Source of the DNA: Triplophysa rosa
Taxonomy: Eukaryota; Chordata; Actinopteri; Cypriniformes; Nemacheilidae
Assembly (NCBI RefSeq): GCF_024868665.1
Contig: NC_079890.1
Span: forward strand, 4,992,361 to 5,056,360
Direction of reading: 5' to 3'
DNA length: 64,000 bases
Part shown: positions 47,301 through 51,430 of the stretch, in pieces
Layout of the letters: each line of letters opens with the position of its first letter
Position numbering within the stretch: position 1 is the stretch's first letter
Notes under the pieces: generated by a model
Seen by the model: the letters and a program-made list of their open reading frames with translations, nothing else
The model's database searches: none
What the model was told of the DNA's origin: nothing
Program-made: the position numbers and the translations under genes

Positions 47301-47364
47301 CCTTATCCGATACTTTAATCAGTGCTGGATCTCGCAAAAGGCTGAGAAGTTGTCTTTTTGCCAT
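9885..47364 (-). CDS. Apolipoprotein L-like gene, 30 predicted coding exons (whole gene span)
   Basis: Minus-strand gene assembled from splice signals. Exons in transcript order: 47302-47364, 30846-30905, 30724-30768, 23024-23071, 21666-22541, 21497-21583, 21341-21388, 20035-20097, 19898-19957, 19780-19815, 19489-19530, 19340-19405, 18378-18440, 17394-17489, 16823-16870, 16656-16706, 16521-16574, 15591-15644, 15427-15504, 14553-14606, 14381-14464, 13421-13474, 13249-13332, 12535-12588, 12363-12446, 11635-11700, 11222-11261, 11090-11144, 10414-10747, 9885-10298. The lengths sum to 3261 nt, one open frame of 1086 codons plus stop, and every join keeps frame. All introns before exon 27 are phase 0. 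The C-terminal ~250 residues are an ApoL domain. The N-terminal ~835 residues are Pro/Ser/Lys/Glu-rich with NPF (about 49-51 and 65-67) and DPF (about 532-534) motifs. No signal peptide is seen, so a cytosolic/endomembrane protein is inferred. Alternative or missed small exons are likely, especially in the 16.4-kb first intron. A weak AATAAA lies on the minus strand at 9296-9301. Confidence 0.75.
10414..10747 (-). CDS. apol-like exon 29: ApoL domain with hydrophobic hairpin
   Basis: The exon enters in phase 2 after a long pyrimidine tract and leaves at CAC/GTATGC. It encodes an amphipathic helix (SFKVIADKVHRGLRVYLKLF), a polar helix, then the ApoL hallmark: a Gly/Ala-rich apolar hairpin with NITGGTASAVGG, ITGLALAPVTFGAS, LLISAIGLGVATAGGITAA. 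Mammalian APOLs use this type of segment to insert into membranes or bind lipid (established family knowledge). About 112 residues. Strong family call. Confidence 0.88.
11090..11700 (-). CDS. apol-like exons 26-28 (junction to the ApoL domain)
   Basis: Exons 11635-11700 (MDIRRARGQEAKESLEKVEE then DE), 11222-11261 (DTDSLTEWWNTVE, leaving in phase 1) and 11090-11144 (WDELPPDEKISLKEDEN, leaving in phase 2). The Trp-rich, acidic WW...FWDELPP stretch resembles the acidic linker often found just before the ApoL core in fish proteins (from memory, not searched). These are the only non-phase-0 joins, marking the border between the symmetric repeat exons and the ApoL exons. Confidence 0.65.
11845..12056. 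mobile_element. MITE with ~48-bp inverted termini
   Basis: The left end GTCAAAATATATACCTTTTT and an inner GGGGCAGTACCCTTTCAAAA match the complement of the right end over about 48 bp. 212 bp in total with only ~115 bp between arms. Located in an apol-like intron. No target duplication is clear. Confidence 0.7.
12078..12258. mobile_element. Small TTAA-associated MITE
   Basis: Left AGGGGTCCTATTATGC after TTAA at 12074-12077; right GCATAATAGGACCCTTT. The right-hand TTAA is degenerate. A related terminus (GGGCCCCTTTAA) is at 15320-15333. Confidence 0.55.
12363..15644 (-). CDS. apol-like exons 18-25: four tandem copies of a two-exon cassette
   Basis: Four exon pairs, B then A in transcript order: 15591-15644/15427-15504, 14553-14606/14381-14464, 13421-13474/13249-13332, 12535-12588/12363-12446. 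B exons (54 nt) encode variants of DNKPKKSKQMGKHLKKSK, strongly basic. A exons (84 nt, 78 in the first pair) encode variants of NKETKDFPEDLDLP followed by TSEDYFPSDAAK, strongly acidic. The flanking introns are copied too: the two 3'-most units are exactly 886 bp apart and nearly identical. The next units are 1132 and 1046 bp apart because of inserted DNA, including a hAT MITE at 13922. The result is an alternating basic/acidic repeat of about 46 residues, added in phase 0 without disturbing the frame. Confidence 0.7.
13922..14146. mobile_element. hAT MITE inserted in a duplicated intron
   Basis: Inverted termini CAGTGGTTCCCAAATCCAGT and ACTGGATTTGGGAACCACTG, 225 bp. The flanking 8-bp duplication is AACTATAG / AATTATAG (13914-13921 and 14147-14154), 7 of 8 matching. 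The sister copy of this intron at about 13015-13030 lacks the insert. Confidence 0.85.
14710..15335. repeat. Probable insertion within the third cassette unit
   Basis: This stretch has no counterpart in the two 3'-most cassette units, where the equivalent intron aligns throughout. It ends GGGCCCCTTTAA, like other TTAA MITE termini here. I could not place its left boundary exactly. No ORF of interest. Confidence 0.4.
15702..15968. mobile_element. TTAA MITE, copy 1 (AGGGATAGTT family)
   Basis: Left AGGGATAGTTTACCCAAAAA, right GGGGGAACTATCCCT, with TTAA at 15698-15701 and 15969-15972. Contains the block ATTTACTCACCCTC shared with two other copies in the window. A very abundant cyprinid repeat type. 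Confidence 0.8.
15989..16225. mobile_element. TTAA MITE, copy 2 (AGGGATAGTT family)
   Basis: Same family, placed 20 bp after copy 1. Left AGGGATAGTTCACCC, right GGTGAACTATCCCT followed by TTAA; the left target site is degenerate (TGAA). Confidence 0.8.
16521..16870 (-). CDS. apol-like exons 15-17
   Basis: Three phase-0 exons: 16823-16870 (KKSTKFKVLRSQSQSK), 16656-16706 (RTEDAELKLQPNSDASK) and 16521-16574 (IKKTPIPIVPELTLKNSK). They alternate basic and mixed-charge segments and lead into the four-fold duplicated cassette. The acceptor and donor dinucleotides are consensus. The 16521-16574 exon is also open in another frame, but only phase 0 joins its neighbours. Confidence 0.55.
17394..17489 (-). 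CDS. apol-like exon 14 with DPF motif
   Basis: A 32-codon phase 0/0 exon between CTAACAG and GTAAGTG. It contains EEKEFHKGADPFTSIDS; DPF is the classical AP-2 alpha-appendage-binding tripeptide. Flanking residues are polar. The functional reading is inference from motif knowledge. Confidence 0.6.
17925..18095. repeat. Intron block duplicated at 21137-21300 (copy 1)
   Basis: Shares with 21137-21300, in the same orientation, ATGTTATATAAACGGT, CGCTGGATTT, AGATCGTT, ATAGATGG, GCGGTCT and GTGTTTTGTTGGCAAT. Each copy lies before (on the + strand) a different apol-like exon. Could be a dispersed repeat or an old segmental duplication. Confidence 0.55.
18378..21583 (-). CDS. apol-like exons 6-13 (eight small phase-0 exons)
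   Basis: Eight exons: 21497-21583, 21341-21388, 20035-20097, 19898-19957, 19780-19815, 19489-19530, 19340-19405, 18378-18440. Each is a multiple of 3, is flanked by AG and GT, and is open in phase 0. Contents include the basic YRRRPPVPSPRSK, the acidic EYCVEDWPEDSPERF, the very basic KQKKKVKVKFVPKKG and ACGYTVHSDFM. Alternating acidic and basic short blocks suggest a charged, extended linker. None matches a domain I recognise. Because all are symmetric, any could be skipped without frameshift, so alternative isoforms are plausible. Confidence 0.6.
18619..18755. mobile_element. Short foldback MITE
   Basis: CAGCATTGGGTCAAA at the left and TTTGACCCAATGCTG at the right bound 137 bp. The interior has further symmetry (GGGTTGTTTCAACCCA). 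Confidence 0.6.
20960..21090. repeat. hAT-like MITE terminus fragment
   Basis: Repeated GTAACTAATTA / AGTAATTAAATTAC blocks ending GTTACACCCAACACTG, related to the terminus at 455-605. Confidence 0.45.
21137..21300. repeat. Intron block duplicated at 17925-18095 (copy 2)
   Basis: Second copy of the block at 17925-18095, collinear over about 165 bp with scattered substitutions. Confidence 0.55.
21666..22541 (-). CDS. apol-like exon 5, large Ser/Pro/Asn-rich region
   Basis: The largest exon: 292 codons, phase 0/0, bounded by CTGCAG and GTAAG. The region is low-complexity and rich in Ser, Thr, Asn, Pro and Asp, with no recognisable folded domain. It carries repeated short acidic/aromatic motifs: DLNLDNTLFPAPDW, VVPPPPDF, LTDFIFS, TDNLFHSLP and NNDLFNTFP. 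These resemble the DxF/DLF/FxDxF classes bound by clathrin and AP-2 appendages. That resemblance is by eye; function is inferred. It is probably intrinsically disordered. Confidence 0.7.
22560..24840. other. apol-like introns 3-4, mostly unclassified
   Basis: Apart from exon 4 (23024-23071) I see no exon. The sequence is AT-rich; 23160-23300 has scattered short repeats. Small ORFs have no coding character. Confidence 0.4.
23024..23071 (-). CDS. apol-like exon 4 with NPF motif
   Basis: A 16-codon phase 0/0 exon (NGPTISQWNPFYSTPQ) between a CATTAG acceptor and a GTATCAG donor. It supplies the second NPF motif of the predicted protein, about 16 residues after the first. Confidence 0.6.
24840..25280. 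repeat. Unclassified GC-richer block
   Basis: More GC-rich than its surroundings, with direct repeats such as GATCTATGTCAA twice at 25147-25170. Looks like a retroelement or LTR fragment, but no motif fixes its class. Confidence 0.3.
25292..25717. mobile_element. TTAA MITE, copy 3, interrupted at its right end
   Basis: Left AGGGACAGTTCACCCAAAAA after TTAA (25288-25291). The body holds the family block ATTTACTCACCCTCAGG. The right terminus (AACTATCC/TTTAA) is split by the foldback element at 25718-26755; its last bases resume at 26756. Confidence 0.75.
25718..26755. mobile_element. Foldback element with ~180-bp inverted termini, copy 1
   Basis: Left CACTGTAAACCCGGACAAGT, right ACTTGTCCGGGTTTACAGTG. 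The arms match over about 180 bp and share GTTTGCTTTAGTTGGGCTC. The centre has a second palindrome around GCATGCTGGG...CCCAGCATGC (about 26213-26272). No transposase ORF. Flanking TTT on both sides suggests a 3-bp target duplication. Confidence 0.8.
26761..27090. other. Unclassified intron sequence
   Basis: AT-rich with a simple TATA-rich stretch at 26870-26900. No gene or defined repeat. Confidence 0.35.
27096..27166. repeat. Near-perfect 20-bp inverted repeat (hairpin)
   Basis: Arm 27096-27115 (TTATCGCAGAAATAAGCCCC) pairs with 27148-27166, one base missing. The 32-bp loop contains a smaller hairpin, CAGTGT...ACACTG. Confidence 0.7.
27190..27590 (+). mobile_element. Putative LTR of a Gypsy-type retrotransposon
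   Basis: A TATA-like TTTATATTCC near 27368, an internal duplication of ACCCGTGGATG (27463 and 27498), and AATAAACTCTCACC near 27562 give a U3-R-U5-like layout directly before a gag-like ORF. Boundaries are approximate and no second LTR was found. Confidence 0.45.
27590..28420 (+). pseudogene. Gypsy-like gag remnant with frameshift and Pro-rich repeats
   Basis: The frame ending at 27808 carries GRSLETYVEDFLEACRLVSW, the capsid-type motif of fish Ty3/Gypsy gag-like proteins. After FWAG it stops, but the +1 frame continues with LDDELLALIMLPDADAYPLE and DFLNLILQAMG, so a 1-nt frameshift lies near 27800. The C-terminal part (28080-28300) is a degenerate 33-bp minisatellite encoding variants of PVPSSLPEVFE. 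No protease or reverse transcriptase follows. Confidence 0.65.
28576..28965. repeat. 45-bp minisatellite, about 8.7 copies
   Basis: Unit TTGTACTGTGAGCTTAGAGG + TTTAGATGTGACTGTGATCT + CACTA, starting at 28576 and every 45 bp to 28936 (last copy partial). Because 45 is a multiple of 3, the array is open on both strands, giving 140-codon ORFs in each direction that are not genes. Degenerate related repeats occupy 28450-28575. Confidence 0.9.
28986..29742. mobile_element. Foldback element, copy 2
   Basis: Arms 28986-29140 and 29585-29742 are inverted copies (shared GTTTGCTTTAGTTGAGCTCT and AGTATGATCATGGGTAAATG). The core palindrome is CATGCTGGGAGTC...TTACCCAGCATG at about 29338-29388. Same family as 25718-26755. 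Confidence 0.75.
30010..30195 (-). repeat. Foldback-family arm, inverted partner of 34030-34195
   Basis: The reverse complement matches 34030-34195 over CATCAACATCTAAACC, GTCTGACAGAAAT and GGTAATGCTGTTTGTGGAGT. The end CACCATTTTGGTGATCTGTG resembles the foldback termini nearby. Confidence 0.6.
30410..30720 (+). mobile_element. LINE 3' end (ORF2 terminus, 3' UTR, A-rich tail)
   Basis: The frame reads LWNYLTPLVRSAKFLPMFKA then LLRGHLLNL, the typical C-terminus of fish LINE ORF2. The 3' UTR has TGTAAAGCACATTGGGAAAC and GTGCTATATAAATAAATAAA, a common LINE 3' end. It is 5'-truncated and ends at the donor of apol-like exon 3. Confidence 0.65.
30724..30768 (-). CDS. apol-like exon 3 with NPF motif
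   Basis: A 15-codon phase 0/0 exon (SGHQSSANPFLPTAQ) between a CTAAACAG acceptor and a GTAAAAC donor. ANPFLP is a textbook EH-domain-binding NPF motif (established for epsins, stonins and related adaptors); its use here is inferred. A LINE 3' end with an A-rich tail ends right at the donor side of this exon. Confidence 0.6.
30846..30905 (-). CDS. apol-like exon 2
   Basis: A 20-codon phase 0/0 exon (DSDSFFDLSGADVSVGLPVE) between an ACACAG acceptor and a GTAAGA donor. The acidic start with FFDL resembles short adaptor-binding peptides. The terminus of a hAT transposon remnant begins only about 50 bp 5' of this acceptor (near 30955). Confidence 0.6.
31034..31561 (+). pseudogene. ZBED/hAT transposase N-terminus
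   Basis: BED zinc finger with VVCTYCNDELHRSTTSLKYH then LRVKH (C-x2-C ... H-x4-H), followed by a linker and the start of the hAT domain (SITKWIATDCRPISIVQDSG). It stops at 31559. The catalytic core between this and the next block is deleted (~31550), so it is not functional. Confidence 0.8.
31562..32160 (+). pseudogene. hAT transposase middle and C-terminal fragments
   Basis: Fragments in shifting frames: TDKVTTIGTDSAPNMIAAA and SCVAHVIQ (31564-31665), then TSWNSTLEIIRRLQYNEDQL and LAKLETVLEPC (to 31955), and ITELLGGKRYVSRSVVLPVL at about 32104-32163. Conserved hAT order is retained but frames are broken and the dimerisation domain is absent. Confidence 0.7.
32270..32800. mobile_element. Foldback element, copy 3 (decayed)
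   Basis: Contains the family core in inverse orientation (GCATGCTGGGTAACATCATA ... CCCAGCATGCATTGCAGCAT, 32643-32706) and the terminus-like CATCATGGTGATCAGTGTTT at 32273. Outer arms are poorly preserved. Confidence 0.55.
33013..33420 (-). mobile_element. Solo-LTR-like fragment
   Basis: On the minus strand, a promoter-like GCCGTATTTAAGCC, then TTTTAATAAACAACCTTCAC and a CTGCAGTGTCTCGCTCGTTA end form a U3-R-U5-like block of about 400 bp. No internal coding region is attached. Class uncertain (Gypsy-like). Confidence 0.45.
33420..34030. other. Unclassified intron sequence
   Basis: AT-rich with A-rich simple runs (33790-33900). No exon with consensus splice sites and phase 0 found. Confidence 0.35.
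34030..34195 (+). repeat. Foldback-family arm, partner of 30010-30195
   Basis: Inverted copy of 30010-30195. The pair could be the two arms of one element into which the DNA between has inserted, or two separate copies. Confidence 0.55.
34200..38180. other. apol-like intron 1, largely unclassified
   Basis: AT-rich. It includes TTTACAGTG/CACTGTAAA-type MITE debris (34550-34740), a CA/C-rich patch at 34915-34945 and a short GA run at 37607-37620. I searched the minus strand for phase-0 exons between good AG and GT signals and accepted none. Confidence 0.4.
38185..39684 (+). mobile_element. LINE fragment (jockey/CR1-L2-type), internally deleted
   Basis: Reverse transcriptase and post-RT coding remnants followed by a 3' UTR ending in short TTCTGATTCTGATG repeats (39669-39682). 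The same LINE family recurs at 62361-63358. It lies inside apol-like intron 1, antisense to the gene. Confidence 0.8.
38351..39387 (+). pseudogene. LINE reverse transcriptase remnant
   Basis: Segments in different frames: HCFKRSTIIPVPKKSKNK, then FVDFSSAFNTIMPDLL (RT motif A), TGAPQGCVVSPLLFSLYTND (motif B), LKFADDTTIIGL (motif C, FADD) and FRFLGTTISQDLKWDTHIDS. Frameshifts lie near 38590, 39127 and in the C-run at 39163-39175. It stops in LLTQFYSHCKK at 39387, after which the coding end is deleted. Confidence 0.8.
39690..41255. other. Intron sequence with unclassified repeat
   Basis: 39700-40940 is AT-rich with no gene. 41010-41250 resembles a widespread fish repeat with TCCCCACAGTGACACGGGTC and CCTAACCCAACCCCTAAACC blocks; class not assigned. 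Confidence 0.35.
41258..41360. repeat. CA/CGCA microsatellite
   Basis: About 100 bp of (CA)n alternating with (ACGC)n. It creates long spurious ORFs on both strands. Confidence 0.95.
41361..42300. other. Intron sequence with MITE debris
   Basis: Repeated ACTGTAAAA / TTTACAG / CAGCAGCTTCACCTGCAAAG blocks at 41785-42110 (the last block twice, 41826 and 42060) suggest decayed MITE copies. No gene. Confidence 0.4.
42313..43090 (+). pseudogene. DIRS gag C-terminal part
   Basis: Open for about 260 codons with MEHSLAAYLAPSRKMG, a FSFKQLGKVYGEQARTAGAL block and WLTLATLPERDRSAF, matching the order of fish DIRS gag proteins. The N-terminal half is absent. From about 43080 the frame is non-homologous until RT-like sequence appears near 43330. 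Confidence 0.7.
43330..44175 (+). pseudogene. DIRS reverse transcriptase remnant
   Basis: The motifs are in three frames: WVLRSIQWCYRLQFL (43360s), GFYSRYFLLPKKSGGLLPIL, SVDLTDAYLHISIYPGHRKF (motif A), VLPFGLSLAPHIFTKCMEAA (motif B) and VFAYLGNLLLASDN, where the catalytic YLDD is changed to YLGN. YLGLEIDSLQ marks the start of RNase H. Frameshifts near 43430, 43670 and 44015, plus loss of catalytic Asp residues, show it is dead. Confidence 0.85.
44180..44995 (+). pseudogene. DIRS tyrosine recombinase remnant
   Basis: The frame resumes directly after RNase H with HPLAVRFLKGARHLRPVVKS, skipping the rest of RNase H, the DIRS methyltransferase-like region and the recombinase N-terminus. It keeps KTALLLASTKRVGD, CPVWALRRYVEQTQ, VRAHSTRGMATSWAL (catalytic H-x-x-R) and, after a 1-nt frameshift near 44875, FVRFYRLDV with the nucleophilic Tyr. 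A stop sits at 44564. Confidence 0.85.
45045..45115. repeat. Internal complementary region of DIRS element A
   Basis: Contains GTTATGCATATAACTACTGT, complementary to the right end at 45296-45365. The first half should match the lost left end. Confidence 0.7.
45370..47070. other. apol-like intron 1, 5' part
   Basis: AT-rich. Two GTAAGT-like donors on the minus strand (near 45600 and 46343) have no phase-0 open exon in front of them. No gene. Confidence 0.35.
47075..47190 (-). repeat. Possible tRNA-like SINE head
   Basis: On the minus strand GGCAGCGAGACGCTAGAGC resembles an A box and GGATTCGAAGCC a B box about 45 bp later. Pairing is poor. A very tentative pol III-type repeat near apol-like exon 1. 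Confidence 0.3.
47302..47364 (-). CDS. apol-like exon 1 (start codon)
   Basis: The ATG at 47364 opens a 21-codon exon, MAKRQLLSLLRDPALIKVSD plus Lys, followed by a strong donor (AAG/GTAAGTC). No hydrophobic signal peptide is present; the segment looks like a short amphipathic helix. It was chosen as the start because the frame runs phase 0 into exon 2 and the downstream exons lack a convincing alternative start. It is separated from exon 2 by about 16.4 kb of TE-filled intron (LINE, DIRS, microsatellites). The upstream 400 bp contain no obvious TATA box, and a DIRS gag remnant begins near 47780. Confidence 0.6.
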
Positions 47365-47774
47365 AATATAGAATGGCTGTCAGTTGACATCGTAAAAAAA
47401 GCAAGCCGTGAAAACAAACTTTTGCATATGTCTTAAAAAGGAGTAGCTTTTCTTTTTAAATTAAGCTGCTTGTTTATTTCAACTTCCCAAGATGTTCTGT
47501 GAAGTTTACAGTGACATCCTGTAAATCATGGCATTCTCTTAAAGTGCCTTCTAACTGTTTTTTTAATCACCCATAATGCATTGCACTTTACAGTTTGACA
47601 CTGTACAACAGAAATACAGAACAGTACTGTTGAAATTCGCTGTAAATTTACATCAAAGTTTTACAGTGTACGTATATTTATTTTTATCTTCTGTTAAATA
47701 TTCAATCTCACATAGTTTGTCGTTATTATAGCTTTGTAGTCTTTCTGCAAGTCCCCACAAAGCTAATAAATCCC

Positions 47775-48367
47775 GATACGCATGAGCACCGTGTCCTCTG
47801 CTTGGGCCTTGCTCATGCAGAGTCAGCAATCGCCGGGTCAGGGTGCCCGCACTGTGAAGATCTTCCAGTGCGGGTGCTCAGATCCAGGCGCAACGTCGCA
47901 GTTGGCGGGTTCGCTAAGCAGCGCCCCACTGCCACCAACGAGCCGCTGGTGGGTGTGCAACCGGAAAGAGAGAGAGGGCGCGAGCCGGAAGCACCTCCTA
48001 CATTTCCTTCTCCATGCTCGCCAGTGCAGTTTGCTGCGGAGACTCTGCGTCCTGCACCAGGGGCTTCTGAATCGATCTTCTTCGGGGGATCGGCAGATGA
48101 GGATGACACCATATCCCTGGCTGCCTCCGAGAAGGACTGGGCGCAGTCTGCTGAGGACAGCTCTGAGGTCGAGGGTCCCATGCCCTTTTATGATGAGCTC
48201 AACCGGATTTTGACCAAGGCTGCGCAGGACCTGGGGTTAGAGTGGAGTGCCCCGATGGAGCTCCACAGGAGCAAACTCAACACTTGGTTCCTTAACTTGG
48301 GCCACCGTGCTGCCGCGCCGAGAAAGAGAGCCCCTTGCAATGGCTTCAGTTTTTTTAAACAATTAAC
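47775..48367 (+). pseudogene. DIRS gag N-terminal fragment
   Basis: Frame with CLGLAHAESAIAGSGCPHCE (the Cys/His pattern of DIRS gag N-termini), then acidic Ser-rich sequence and MPFYDELNRILTKAAQDLGL, ending RAAAPRKRAPCNGF. The 3' part is interrupted by the Tc1 element at 48370. It complements the part missing from element A at 42302, but in the wrong order, so it is a separate or rearranged copy. Confidence 0.75.
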
Positions 48368-48369
48368 TA

Positions 48370-49945
48370 CAAAACCCGATTCCAAAAAAGTTGGGACACT
48401 GTACAAATTGTGAATAAAAACAGAATGCAATGATGTGGAAGTTTCAAATTTCAATATTTTATTCAGAATACAACATAGATGACATATCAAATGTTTAAAC
48501 TGAGAGAATGTATCATTTTAAGGGAAAAATAAGTTGATTTTAAATTTCATGGCATCAACACATCTCAAAAAAGTTGGGACAAGGCCATGTTTACCACTGT
48601 GTGGCATCCCCTCTTCTTTTTATAACAGTCTGCAAACGTCTGGGGACTGAGGAGACAAGTTGCTCAAGTTTAGGAATAGGAATGTTGTCCCATTCTTGCC
48701 TAATACAGGCTTCTAGTTGCTCGACTGTCTTAGGTCTTCTTTGTCGCATCTTCCTCTTTATGATGCGCCAAATGTTTTCTATGGGTTTTCCATTTCAGTA
48801 CCCGGATCCTTCTTCTACGCAACCATGATGTTGTAATTGATGCAGTATGTGGTCTGGCATTGTCATGTTGGAAAATGCAAGGTCTTCCCTGAAAGAGACG
48901 ACGTCTGGATGGAAGCATATGTTGTTCTAGAACTTGGATATACCTTTCAGCATTGATGGTGCCTTTCCAGATGTGTAAGCTGCCCATGCCACACGCACTC
49001 ATGCAACCCCATACCATCAGAGATGCAGGCTTCTGAACTGAGCGCTGATAACAACTTGGGTTGTCCTTGTCCTCTTTAGTCCGGCTGACATGGCGTCCCA
49101 GTTTTCCAAAAAGAACTTCAAATTTTGATTCGTCTGACCACAGAACAGTTTTCCACTTTGCCACAGTCCATTTTAAATGAGCCTTGGCCCAGAGAAAACG
49201 CCTGCGCTTCTGGATCATGTTTAGATATGGCTTCTTTTTTGACCTATAGAGTTTTAGCCGGCAACGGCGAATGGCACGGTGGATTGTGTTCACCGACAAT
49301 GTTTTCTGGAAGTATTCCTGAGCCCATGTTGTGATTTCCATTACAGTAGCATTCCTGTATGTGATGCAGTGCCGTCTAAGGGCCCGAAGATCACGGGCAT
49401 CCAGTATGGTTTTCCGGCCTTGACCCTTACGCACAGAGATTGTTCCAGATTCTCTGAATCTTTGGATGATATTATGCACTGTAGATGATGATAACTTCAA
49501 ACTCTTTGCAATTTTTCTCTGAGAAACTCCTTTCTGATATTGCTCCACTATTTTTCGCCGCAGCATTGGGGGAATTGGTGATCCTCTGCCCATCTTGACT
49601 TCTGAGAGACACTGCCACTCTGAGAGGCTCTTTTTATACCCAATCATGTTGCCAATTGACCTAATAAGTTGCAAATTTGTCCTCCAGCTGTTCCTTATAT
49701 GTACATTTAACTTTTCCGGCCTCTTATTGCTACCTGTCCCAACTTTTTTGGAATGTGTAGCTCTCATGAAATCCAAAATGAGCCAATATTTGGCATGACA
49801 TTTCAAAATGTCTCACTTTCAACATTTGATATGTTATCTATATTCTATTGTGAATAAAATATAAGTTTATGAGATTCGTAAATTATTGCATTCCTTTTTT
49901 ATTCACAATTTGCACAGTGTCCCAACTTTTTTGGAATCGGGTTTG
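48370..49945 (-). mobile_element. Nearly complete Tc1/mariner element
   Basis: Full-length 1576 bp with long (about 130-200 bp) inverted termini starting CAAAACCCGATTCCAAAAAA and ending TTTTTTGGAATCGGGTTTG. TA flanks both ends (48368-48369 and 49946-49947). AAGTTGGGACA motifs recur inside the termini, as in IR/DR-type elements. The transposase is on the minus strand. Confidence 0.92.
48591..49593 (-). pseudogene. Tc1-like transposase, one deletion/frameshift
   Basis: The start at 49593 (MGRGSPIPPMLRRKIVEQYQ) was chosen by the position of the paired HTH; the open frame extends further 5', but that part is terminal repeat. Two HTH domains with a GRKT-type AT hook (KGQGRKTIL), catalytic Asp in WSDESKFEVLFGK, second Asp in FQHDNARPHTA. 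At about 48795-48805 a deletion of roughly 20-25 nt removes the PDLSP block and shifts frame. The +1 frame continues PIENIWRIIKRKM, keeping the catalytic Glu, to RRGDATQW and TAA at 48591-48593. Confidence 0.85.
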
Positions 49946-50126
49946 TACATGGATTACATATGTCACTGCTTTCAACCACAAACAGGCTCTGTAAAGTTTT
50001 GGTCATTCACGATTTACTTTGTTATGGACACTGTAAACTTGACTGTTCCTTGTTTTACCTCTTTTTTCTCCGACATCTAGATGTCTCTTCGACAAAGAGG
50101 AAGGTGGCAGATGATAAAAGACTAAG

Positions 50127-51430
50127 GGCCAGTTTTTCTAAACAGGGAAAAATAGCGCGACTAAGCAATTTCAAAAAAGCGCTGATGGGAGTGGAATTTT
50201 CTGCGGGTGATTTACTAACAAGACGCACATTAAAAAACACAGGCGCAATATCTCATTCCTATAATGACCAACGTAATCTAGCAAGTGCAGCGAAATTAGT
50301 GCAGCATTGAAAATACGCAGAGCCAATGGCCATCAGGTGCGAGTGATCTACTTACGACACAGGCGCATCTTGTTAAACGTAATCTGACAAACACGTATAT
50401 ATTGGCCTATACATTTTACGGATGTTCTTTTCTCAGGAAACAGCATGGAGACACAGGCAACACGAACCAATGAGAGGCAGCAGAAAGAGAAGTTTTCTGC
50501 TCAAGAACTGGATGTGTTAGTAGGGGAGTGTAATAAATATAGTAATGTCCAACCTGCTCGCAAAAGGAACATCTGGAACTCTATTAGGGGCAAGGTAAAT
50601 GCAATAGGGGGAAAGGCGCATCCGCTGATGAAATAAAAAAAAGATGGCTATACCTAAGGAGACGTACAAAGGAGATGGTTGCTTTTAATAAAGCATTGGC
50701 GAAGCAGACAGGTGGTGGTCCTGTTGAGGAAATGCCCTTGACACCATTAGAGGAACTTGTCCATCAGTCGCTCAATGGAGAGCAGTAACCAGGGTCGGTG
50801 GATTTGTTTCGCTGGAACATATTCAGGAGAGTTCTTCTCAAGGTACAGAACTGGGCTATATGCGTAGCCTAAATGTAAATATCTTAAAATCTCTGCATAA
50901 CCATAATCCAGTTTGTATTCTAATTTTATATTATGTAATCTTAATTTTTAAAATAGGAAACGCGTCCTTAGCTGTCCACAGTTTGGATCCAGACATAATG
51001 CTGAGTGCAGAGCCAGCGGAGACTTCAACTGTCCCAGTATCTGGTTCTACATCTGATCAATCATCAACTTCGCAACTTCCGCTCGCTGACATTGACTTGA
51101 AGTTACTACAGGAACAATATATGCAAACCACTGCTTTAAAAGAGACATTTCCAAGCTTGGTGAATGGGCTTGAGGAAGAATCTGGATCTATGCAAAAAAT
51201 TTGCGGACACACAGAAGTGATAGTGATAAATATTATGTCCTTGGGTAGTCTAGTCAGGGCCACACAGGCTACAAATGAATCCCTATTGCGTATTCTAGAT
51301 CGTTTGAGCCATGATTACAGAAACCCCACAAGCTCCACAATGCAAATACGCCCTGGCCGACCGGGATTGCGGTGTCACAAAAGTAAACCCATGGAAGGTG
51401 ACGATAAGAGCAAACGCAACAAATAGGCAA
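50127..51430 (+). mobile_element. Harbinger-type element fragment (Myb/SANT gene only)
   Basis: Starts with GGGCCAGTTTTTCTAAACAG, a terminus-like sequence, followed by GCGC-rich non-coding DNA and a Myb/SANT-like gene. PIF/Harbinger elements carry such a protein beside the transposase. No DDE transposase and no right terminus seen. Confidence 0.5.
50445..51426 (+). pseudogene. Myb/SANT-like DNA-binding protein (Harbinger ORF1/NAIF1-like), frameshifted
   Basis: EKFSAQELDVLVGECNKYSN opens a Myb/SANT-like domain, continuing with RKRNIWNSIRGKVNAIGGKA. A frameshift near 50617 is needed to reach ADEIKKRWLYLRRRTKEM and TGGGPVEEMPLTPLEELV (stop 50786-50788). A C-terminal Ser-rich block (SAEPAETSTVPVSGSTSD) and a helical part ending KSKPMEGDDKSKRNK lie at 50956-51426, after a stretch with GGTACAG...AATAG borders that could be an intron. 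A domesticated gene is possible but the frameshift argues against it. Confidence 0.55.
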
